Origin: Streptomyces sp. NBC_01445
GTDB lineage: Bacteria; Actinomycetota; Actinomycetes; Streptomycetales; Streptomycetaceae
Length of the DNA: 64,000 nucleotides
Direction: 5' to 3'
Assembly (NCBI RefSeq): GCF_035918235.1
Contig: NZ_CP109485.1
Span: 8,146,001-8,210,000, forward strand
The position numbers and the translations under genes are program-made. Shown one piece after another: positions 32,536-41,412 of the stretch. The notes below the pieces were generated by a model. It worked only from the letters and a program-made list of their open reading frames with translations. It was not told where the DNA came from and searched no databases. Numbering within the stretch: the first letter of the stretch is position 1; every line of letters starts with the position of its first letter.

Positions 32536-33658
32536 GGGCACCGCCCAGCTTCGAGGTCAGCCATTCATGGAAGATCCCGATGTGGTGCTCGGTCGGGACG
32601 AGTACGCCGCCGCGCCGGTAGGCACGGGAGTCCATCGACGGCTGGGTCCGCTCACAGGCCTCGAAGTCCTGGGCGTTGACCCGGTGGAACAGCTCCACGG
32701 ACTTGGAGACATCGGCGCCCGACTCGACGACCTCGGGCGCGTACAGCCAGTCGCACTCGACGACCGTGCGGTCCTCGGCCAGCGGGAACATCCGGTGCAG
32801 GATCACATGGTCGGGGACGAGGTTGATGAAGACCGTCGGCCGCACGGTGATCGCGTAATAGCGGCGGTCCTGGTCCTCGGCGACCTCGGGCAGCCGGCCG
32901 AAGCCCTCGCTGCCGTCGACGGTGAAACCCTTCACGCCGTCCCCGAACTCGGCGCCGTGGCCCACGTAGTACTGGGCGGCGTAGCCGTCCGCGAACTCCG
33001 GCAGGACATCGGTCAGTTCGGGGTGGATCGTCGCGCAGTGGTAGCACTCCATGAAGTTCTCGACGATCAGCTTCCAGTTGGCCTTCACGTCGTACGTGAT
33101 GCGCTTGCCGAGAGCCAGATTCTGGGTGTGGTACCGCTCGATCGAGGCCGTGTCGCCGAGCCGCTCGACGGCATCGCCGATCACCGTCTCCTCGAAGGAG
33201 GGCGGCTCATCCGCCAGGCTGACCCAGGCGTAGCCGAGCCACTCGCGCAGGGCGACCTTGACCAGGCCGTACTCGGTACGGTCGACGTCCGGCATCTGCA
33301 CGAGGTTCGGCGCAGCGATGAGCTTGCCGTCGAGGTCGTACGTCCACGCGTGGTACGGGCACTGGAGGTTGCGGCGGACCTGGCCGGACTCCTCCGTGCA
33401 CAGGCGGGCGCCGCGATGGCGGCAGACATTGAGGAAGGCCCGCAGTTCGCCGGTGCGGGAGCGGGTGATCAGGACGTTCTCGCGGCCGACCTGGACCGTG
33501 CGGAACGTGCCCGGCTTGTCGAGGTCCGCGGCGCGTACGGCGCAGAACCACATCGACTCGAAGAGGCGTTCCTGTTCCTGCCGGAAGATGTCCGGATCGG
33601 TGTAGTAGTGCCCGGGCAGCGTGGCCATCAGGCTGGGGGAAATCGGGGTCGTCGTCAC
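32528..33658 (-). CDS. gbcA: Rieske oxygenase alpha subunit, glycine betaine monooxygenase-like
   Basis: A 376-residue Rieske non-heme iron oxygenase. The [2Fe-2S] ligands are CRHRGARLC and CPYHAW (C-x-H and C-x2-H), and the mononuclear iron site is ENFMECYHCATIHPEL with two histidines. It is closest in pattern to GbcA-type enzymes that demethylate glycine betaine to dimethylglycine with release of formaldehyde. The electron-transfer partners are not adjacent, but a Rieske ferredoxin and a reductase lie at 38878-40418 in the same cluster. Other quaternary-amine or carnitine substrates cannot be excluded. Confidence 0.88.
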   Translation of the reverse strand: MTTTPISPSLMATLPGHYYTDPDIFRQEQERLFESMWFCAVRAADLDKPGTFRTVQVGRENVLITRSRTGELRAFLNVCRHRGARLCTEESGQVRRNLQCPYHAWTYDLDGKLIAAPNLVQMPDVDRTEYGLVKVALREWLGYAWVSLADEPPSFEETVIGDAVERLGDTASIERYHTQNLALGKRITYDVKANWKLIVENFMECYHCATIHPELTDVLPEFADGYAAQYYVGHGAEFGDGVKGFTVDGSEGFGRLPEVAEDQDRRYYAITVRPTVFINLVPDHVILHRMFPLAEDRTVVECDWLYAPEVVESGADVSKSVELFHRVNAQDFEACERTQPSMDSRAYRRGGVLVPTEHHIGIFHEWLTSKLGGAHA

Positions 33659-33669
33659 GTGCGGACTCC

Positions 33670-33825
33670 TCAGGCGGGCGCGGCGGCGAGGCGGCTGGGG
33701 TCGAAGAGGTCGATGGGGTACGCGGTGGCGCCGGTGAGCGCGAGGTCGGCGACGATCTCACCGACGACGGGCACGGACTCGGTGGCCCGCTCGCGGAGGC
33801 CGAACACGTCATAGGTGCGTGACAT
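33670..33825 (-). pseudogene. Remnant of a monomeric sarcosine oxidase-type gene (large internal deletion)
   Basis: A 51-codon frame with an excellent ribosome site (GGAGG, 7 bases before ATG 33825). The peptide begins MSRTYDV, which is how many sarcosine/N-methyl-amino-acid oxidases of about 380 residues begin before their FAD-binding glycine loop. It then continues with [20 protein letters not shown] and IDLFDPSRL, which resembles their extreme C-terminus. The whole FAD and substrate domain is missing. The simplest reading is an in-frame deletion of about 330 codons. It sits 11 bases before gbcA and 18 bases after the dehydrogenase gene, so it is still transcribed and could still be translated. 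Confidence 0.65.
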
Positions 33826-33843
33826 GTCCGGACCTCCGCGCGA

Positions 33844-36594
<2,751 letters not shown>

Positions 36595-36598
<4 letters not shown>

Positions 36599-37680
36599 AG
36601 GACCACCACCGAGCGCAGCACCTCGCCGCGGTGCATCTTCGCGAACGCCGCCTCCACCTGGTCGAGGGCGATCGTCTCGGACACGAACGCGTTCAGGTCG
36701 AGCAACCCGTAGAGGTACTGGTCGATGAGGACCGGGAAGTCACGGCTCGGCAGGCAGTCCCCGTACCAGGAGGACTTGAGCGATCCGCCGCGCGAGAACA
36801 GGTCAATGAGCGGAATGTCCACCGCCATGTCCGGCTCGGGCACTCCGACCTGGACCAGCACGCCCGCGTGGTCGCGCATGTAGAACGCCTGCTTGTACGT
36901 CTCCGGGCGGCCCACCGCGTCGATGGCGATGTCGACGCCGAACCCGCCGGTGAGCGCGCGCACCGCCTCGATCGGGTCCGTGCCACGGGAGTTGACCGTG
37001 TGCGTGGCGCCGAACCGCTCGGCCTGGTCGAGCTTCTTGTCGTCGATGTCGACGGCGATCACGCGGCGCGCGCCGTTGAGGCAGGCGCCCGCGATGGCCG
37101 CGTTGCCGACGCCGCCGCAGCCGATGACGGCGACGGTGTCGCCGCGCTGGACGTTGCCCGTGTTCACGGCCGCGCCGTAGCCGGCCATCACGCCGCAGCC
37201 GATCAGGCCCGCGGCCTCGGGACGCGCCGCGGGGTCGACCTTGATCGCCTGTCCGGCCGCGACCAAGGTCTTCTCGGCGAACGCGCCGATACCGAGCGCG
37301 GGGCTCAGCGGCGTTCCGTCGAGCAGCGTCATGGGCTGCGTCGCGTTGCGCGAGTCGAAGCAGTACCAGGGGCGGCCGCGACGGCAGGAACGGCAGTTGC
37401 CGCAGGGGGCGCGCCAGGCGAGCACCACGTAGTCGCCGGGGGTGAGGTCGGTGACCCCGTCGCCGACGGACTCGACGGTGCCGGCCGCCTCATGGCCGAG
37501 CAGGAACGGGAAGTCGTCGTTGATGGCGCCCTCCCGGTAGTGCAGATCCGTGTGGCAGACCCCGCATGCCTGCACCTTGACCAGAACCTCGCCCGGACCG
37601 GGATCCGGCACGACGATCGTCTGTACCTCGACGGGTGCGCCCTTCTTCACAGCGACGACGGCGCGGACCTCATGTGGCAC
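36595..37680 (-). CDS. mscR: S-(hydroxymethyl)mycothiol dehydrogenase (formaldehyde detoxification)
   Basis: A zinc-dependent medium-chain dehydrogenase of 361 residues. The catalytic zinc ligands lie in CGVCHTD and GHEAAG, the structural zinc cluster in [15 protein letters not shown], and the NAD-binding loop in [16 protein letters not shown]. The family oxidises the adduct of formaldehyde and mycothiol. Formaldehyde is released by GbcA and by methylamine oxidation in the same operon, so the placement makes metabolic sense. The GTG at 37680 has AGGAG 8 bases upstream; a TTG 6 bases earlier is too close to that site. It is the first gene of the operon and has a 38-bp element upstream. Confidence 0.93.
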
Positions 37681-37695
37681 GACCAAACTCCTCTG

Positions 37696-37733
37696 CTGTT
37701 GCGCAATGCACGCTCAGTTGCGCGATGAGGAAC
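37696..37733. promoter_or_regulatory. Candidate IclR operator upstream of mscR
   Basis: The 38-base stretch begins CTGTTGCGCAATGC and ends GTTGCGCGATGAGGAAC. It agrees at 27 of 38 positions, without gaps, with 38786-38823 upstream of the ferredoxin gene. TTGCGCAA inside it is itself palindromic. It ends at the mscR ribosome-site region, so a bound regulator would block or modulate that promoter. Confidence 0.6.
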
Positions 37734-37824
37734 ATCTTGGAAACGCCATCAAGGCCCCGTCAAGGGGTGGGAGTTAATGCTTGGCAAAACGATCGGCCGC
37801 ACCGAAACCTCGTCGACACACGCA

Positions 37825-37858
37825 GAACGCGGGGCCAGGTTTCCCTGACCCCGCGTTC
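37825..37858 (-). terminator. Terminator of the IclR gene
   Basis: GAACGCGGGGCCAGG (37825-37839) pairs with CCTGACCCCGCGTTC (37844-37858) with a single mismatch and a 4-base loop. It starts 26 bases after the regulator stop, upstream of the mscR control region. Confidence 0.85.
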
Positions 37859-37883
37859 AGTAACCGTGCTGCGGAACGTCCTG

Positions 37884-38702
37884 CTAGAAGCCGTATCCCA
37901 TCCGGCGCGACAGTTCGGTCGAAGCCGCGACGGTGCGTTTGGCCAGCTCGGGGAGGTGTTCCTCGGTCAGCCGGTACACGGGACCCGACGCGCTGATCGC
38001 GCCGATGACCTTTCCGTCGTGGGCGAACACGGGGGCCGCAACCGCGGCGAGGCCGACCTCCAGCTCCTCCACGGCGACGGCGTACCCCTGGTCGAGCACG
38101 GCCTCCAGCTCGGCCCGCAGTGACGCCGTCCCGGTCGCTGTGTGCGGGGTGAAGCGCGCCAGCGGGCGGGCGAGCAGGCCCTCGCGCAGCGCGGACGGCA
38201 GATGGGCGAGCAGCACCTTGCCGCTCGATGTGGCGTGCAGGGGAGTGCGTCTGCCCAGCCAGTTCTGCGCCGTGACGGAGGCGGAGCCGCGCGCCTGCAT
38301 GATGTTGACGGCGACATCGTCGTCGAGGATCGCGATGTTGACCGTCTCGCCCAGCTCGTCGGCCAGTTCACGGCAGACGGGCACGCCCTCCTGCGAGATG
38401 TCCAGGCGCACTGCCGCCGCCCCCGCGAGGTGCAGTACCCCCGCCCCCAGGTAGTACTTGCCGCGGTCCTTGGCCTGCCCGACCAGGCCGCGGTTCTCCA
38501 GCACTCCGAGCAGCCGGAACGCGGTGGACTTGTGCACGTCCAGCTCGTCGGCGATCTCGGTGACGCCCGCCTCGCCGAGCCGGGCGAGGATCTCGAGGAC
38601 GCTCACCGCGCGGTCCACGGACTGGACGGAGGCGGCCGCGCCCTTCGGGGCCTTCTCCGGTGCCGTCGTGCCTGGTTCAGCCTGCGATTCCTTGCGGGTC
38701 AT
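37884..38702 (-). CDS. IclR family transcriptional regulator
   Basis: A 272-residue IclR-type regulator. The N-terminal helix-turn-helix spans about residues 25-90 (SVDRAVSVLEILARLG, then DELDVHKSTAFRLLGVLENRGLV). The C-terminal effector domain includes ATSSGKVLLAHLPSA, AVAVEELEVGLAAVAAPVF and GAISASGPVYRLTEEHL. It sits between the betaine operon and the divergent ferredoxin/reductase pair, both preceded by related 38-bp elements, so it probably controls both. The ligand is likely choline, betaine or a demethylation product. ATG 38702 is used; a GTG one codon earlier is possible. Confidence 0.92.
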   Translation of the reverse strand: MTRKESQAEPGTTAPEKAPKGAAASVQSVDRAVSVLEILARLGEAGVTEIADELDVHKSTAFRLLGVLENRGLVGQAKDRGKYYLGAGVLHLAGAAAVRLDISQEGVPVCRELADELGETVNIAILDDDVAVNIMQARGSASVTAQNWLGRRTPLHATSSGKVLLAHLPSALREGLLARPLARFTPHTATGTASLRAELEAVLDQGYAVAVEELEVGLAAVAAPVFAHDGKVIGAISASGPVYRLTEEHLPELAKRTVAASTELSRRMGYGF

Positions 38703-38785
38703 CACTCAACTCTCACCACCTTGCGACCCCTTGGCGGGTCGCATCTTCGAGAAGCCCTTGACGCGGCGGGCACCCCGACCGGATT

Positions 38786-38823
38786 CTGTTGCGCATAGCG
38801 CTCCCTCGTGCGCCATACGGAAC
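38786..38823. promoter_or_regulatory. Candidate IclR operator upstream of the ferredoxin gene
   Basis: The stretch begins CTGTTGCGCATAGC and ends GTGCGCCATACGGAAC. It is the partner of the element at 37696-37733, in the same orientation and with the same spacing of conserved blocks. It lies in the divergent IclR/ferredoxin promoter region, about 55 bases before the ferredoxin start. Confidence 0.6.
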
Positions 38824-38877
38824 GCCATGTTACCGAACAGTCCTCAGTCAGACAGTCCTGGACCAAGAGGGGGGCCC

Positions 38878-39198
38878 GTGATACCCGTCTGCCGCCTTGA
38901 AGACCTCCCCGAGGGCGGATCCGTCCGCATCGACACAGCACCGCCCATCGCCGTCTTCAATGCTGACGGTGAGCTGTACGCCATCGACGACACCTGCACC
39001 CACCAGGACGCCTCCCTGTCGGAGGGCTGGTTGGAGGGCTGTCTGGTCGAATGCCCGCTCCACGAGGCTTCATTCGATCTCCGTACCGGGCGGCCGACCT
39101 GCCTGCCCGCCCGCCGCCCCGTACGCACCCACCGGGTGACCGTCGACGACGGCGTGGTCCACGTCCATCCTGCCGCCGAGGAAGGAACCGCCGCATGA
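38878..39198 (+). CDS. Rieske-type [2Fe-2S] ferredoxin
   Basis: A 106-residue Rieske ferredoxin beginning VIPVCRLEDLPEGGSVR. The iron-sulfur ligands are in CTHQDASLSEGW and CPLHEASFD (C-x-H and C-x2-H). The GTG at 38878 has AAGAGGGGG upstream and gives the standard N-terminus; a longer in-frame start would add about 17 residues. It is coupled by ATGA overlap to the reductase gene. It is the likely electron donor for the GbcA-like oxygenase about 5 kb away. Confidence 0.92.
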   Translation: MIPVCRLEDLPEGGSVRIDTAPPIAVFNADGELYAIDDTCTHQDASLSEGWLEGCLVECPLHEASFDLRTGRPTCLPARRPVRTHRVTVDDGVVHVHPAAEEGTAA

Positions 39199-40418
39199 GC
39201 ACTGTCAACGGAATGAGCACGGGATCCGGCATGAGGACCGTGACCGTGGTGGGCGCCTCGCTCGCCGGACTGTACGCCGCCCGCGAGCTGCGGGCCCAGG
39301 GCTTCGACGGCCGTCTCGTGATCGTGGGCGAGGAGCCGCACCGCCCGTACGACCGCCCGCCGCTGTCCAAGGACTTCCTCATCGGGAAGGCCGGCGAGGA
39401 CCAGCTCGCCCTCTCCGACGTCGACGAGACGCTGGAACTGGGCGCCGAGTGGATGTTCGGCGTACGGGCCCGCGGGCTCGACGCGCGCGGACGCACGGTC
39501 CTCCTGGAGGACGGCCGCACTGTGTCCACGGACGGGGTCGTCATCGCCACCGGGGCGAGCGCCCGCCGGCTGCCCGGACCCACCCTCGCGGGCGTGCACA
39601 CGCTCAGGACTCTCGACGACGCGCGCTCCCTGCGTGCCGAACTGCTGCGCGGGCCGCGGCGCGTGGTCGTGATCGGCGGCGGGTTCATCGGCGCCGAGAC
39701 GGCCTCTTCGTGCGCCGCGCTCGGCCACGCGGTCACCGTCGTGGAGGCGGCGCCGCTGCCGCTCCTGCCCCAACTCGGGCCGGAGATGGCCGCGGTGTGC
39801 GCGGGGTTCCACGCGCGCGGCGGGGTGGAACTGGTCACGGGCGTCGGGGTCGCGGCACTCCACGGCGACCTCGCGGTCCACGGCGTGGAACTGGCCGACG
39901 GGCGAGTGCTGCCCGCCGACGTGGTCGTCGTCGGCATCGGGGCCGTCCCCAACACGGGCTGGCTCGCCGGTTCGACGCTCGCCCTGCGCGACGGGGTGCT
40001 CTGCGACGACGGCGGCGTCACGGCGCTTCCTCAGGTCGTGGCCGTGGGTGATGTGGCACGCGTGGGCGGGGCGCGGGCCGAGCACTGGACGAGCGCCACG
40101 GCCCAGCCGCGCGTCGCCGTACGCAATCTGCTGGCGGGCCGCACTGTCGAGACCGTCCGGCCACTGCCGTACTTCTGGTCGGACCAGTACGGCTCACGCA
40201 TCCAGTTCGCCGGGCGCAGGAGGGACGGGGACCTGGTCCGCGTCATCGAAGGCGCCGTGGAGGACGGGAGCTTCCTCGCACTCTACGAGCGCGAGGGCGA
40301 GACCACGGCCGCGCTCGCGGTGAACCGGCCGCGACCGTTCACACGGGTGCGCCGAGAGCTGGCGCGAGGCGAGGCGCGACCGGTCGTGCAGAACGTCGCG
40401 GAGCCGGTGGCGCTGTGA
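39195..40418 (+). CDS. FAD-dependent ferredoxin reductase
   Basis: A 407-residue pyridine nucleotide-disulfide-type reductase. The FAD-binding VVGASLAGLYAARELRAQG comes first, then PYDRPPLSKDFL, the NAD-binding VVVIGGGFIGAETASSC, and the late FAD motif VVAVGDVARVG. These and the C-terminal FWSDQYGSRIQFAG are typical of ferredoxin reductases serving Rieske oxygenases and cytochromes P450. Overlap with the ferredoxin gene makes the pair an electron-transfer unit: NAD(P)H to FAD to Rieske ferredoxin to oxygenase. Confidence 0.93.
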   Translation: MSTVNGMSTGSGMRTVTVVGASLAGLYAARELRAQGFDGRLVIVGEEPHRPYDRPPLSKDFLIGKAGEDQLALSDVDETLELGAEWMFGVRARGLDARGRTVLLEDGRTVSTDGVVIATGASARRLPGPTLAGVHTLRTLDDARSLRAELLRGPRRVVVIGGGFIGAETASSCAALGHAVTVVEAAPLPLLPQLGPEMAAVCAGFHARGGVELVTGVGVAALHGDLAVHGVELADGRVLPADVVVVGIGAVPNTGWLAGSTLALRDGVLCDDGGVTALPQVVAVGDVARVGGARAEHWTSATAQPRVAVRNLLAGRTVETVRPLPYFWSDQYGSRIQFAGRRRDGDLVRVIEGAVEDGSFLALYEREGETTAALAVNRPRPFTRVRRELARGEARPVVQNVAEPVAL

Positions 40419-40440
40419 CGATGACTCTCGCCTTCGGCGT

Positions 40441-40515
40441 GCGTAGGTAGCTGACACCTGCCCCAGCGCTACGCAACCGTCACCGATCCCACCCCACCTA
40501 ACTACCTACCTACGC
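40441..40515. repeat. Inverted repeat with ACCTA-rich tract between convergent genes
   Basis: GCGTAGGTAG (40441-40450) and CTACCTACGC (40506-40515) are perfect inverted copies 55 bases apart. The following bases contain more CTAC/ACCTA units (CTAACTACCTACCTACGC, later GACCTACTACCTACACG). The region lies between the reductase gene and a convergent membrane-protein gene and may act as a terminator or be a repeat remnant. Confidence 0.5.
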
Positions 40516-40560
40516 AGACCCACGCGCGCGCGTAACTACCGACCTACTACCTACACGCGC

Positions 40561-40971
40561 CTATGTATGCGTCAACTGTCCGGCCCCGCCACGCCTCCGT
40601 ATGCGTTCCGGGGCCGGACGGCCCTGCGCGCGTGCCTGCCGGCGCGCCTGGCGACGCTCCCTGCGCAGCTGCCGTGCCGTGCTGTTGGGCGCGGACACCA
40701 CGCCGTTGCGCTGATTCCACACCTGTCGGGTCACCCAGACGTCCAGCACGCCCCAGGTCGCCACGACCGTGCTCCCCACGCTGCTCAGCACCATCGGGAA
40801 CGCCAGCCATGAGTCGGCCAGGGTGCACAGGAACGCGATCACCGCCTGCATCAGCGTCAGCGCGACGATGAGCACCGCCCGTACCGCCGCCGTCCGCACC
40901 GGATCCGGCAACCGGCGTCGCCTCGCCGGCTCCTCGACCCACAATTCCCCGCGCCGCTCTGCCGTGCCCAT
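40561..40971 (-). CDS. Small membrane protein, unknown function
   Basis: A 136-residue protein with two predicted membrane segments (AVLIVALTLMQAVIAFLCTL and FPMVLSSVGSTVVATWGVL). A hydrophilic N-terminus rich in Arg/Glu precedes them, and a strongly basic C-terminal tail (ARQLRRERRQARRQARAQG) probably faces the cytoplasm. ATG 40971 is favoured because GGGGAG lies 10 bases before it; an in-frame GTG lies slightly upstream. I do not recognise the family. It is divergent from the cvn conservon. Confidence 0.6.
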   Translation of the reverse strand: MGTAERRGELWVEEPARRRRLPDPVRTAAVRAVLIVALTLMQAVIAFLCTLADSWLAFPMVLSSVGSTVVATWGVLDVWVTRQVWNQRNGVVSAPNSTARQLRRERRQARRQARAQGRPAPERIRRRGGAGQLTHT

Positions 40972-41412
40972 CAGTTCGTCACTCCCCACCGCCGTCACAG
41001 CCCGCCGCCCTGGGTGCTCCCGCACCGAGGCTCTCCGATGGCTGCCCGGATTGCGCCGCTTTACGCTGCCCGCTCACCTCGTGCGGGCCTCATCACGTAT
41101 GACCCGTAAGGAAGGACGTACGGCGGCGTCGAAAGATTCCCCCGGATTGCGGCGGTCATTTGCTTGCCGCCGAAGATCGATCGATTCCGGCCAACTGCCT
41201 TCCCTGACCGGCCGGATGGTGCCGGATTTTGAGCGCCGCTTTGCGGGGTGCAATCTCCCGCAATGCCCGGACACATGATGACGTCCCACGCCACTCGCCA
41301 CCGGACAGCATCCGGACAGGCCTTCGAGTTGCACCTGCGTCAGTAGTAGGCTCGCGCCGTTTGTTGCCGCACATGTGTACCCCTGACCACAGGGGTCGAT
41401 CTGGGGGAGGCC
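40972..41412. other. Intergenic region upstream of cvnA
   Basis: The 441 bases between the small membrane gene and cvnA contain no convincing gene. They should hold divergent promoters. TAGGCT at about 41347 could be a -10 element for cvnA, but its -35 partner is weak. A 7-bp hairpin at 41379-41396 lies just before the cvnA ribosome site. Confidence 0.5.
41379..41396 (+). promoter_or_regulatory. Hairpin immediately before cvnA
   Basis: ACCCCTG (41379-41385) and CAGGGGT (41390-41396) are perfect complements around ACCA. It ends about 6 bases before the GGGGGAGG ribosome site of cvnA, so it could be an operator or an RNA element affecting translation. Confidence 0.4.
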
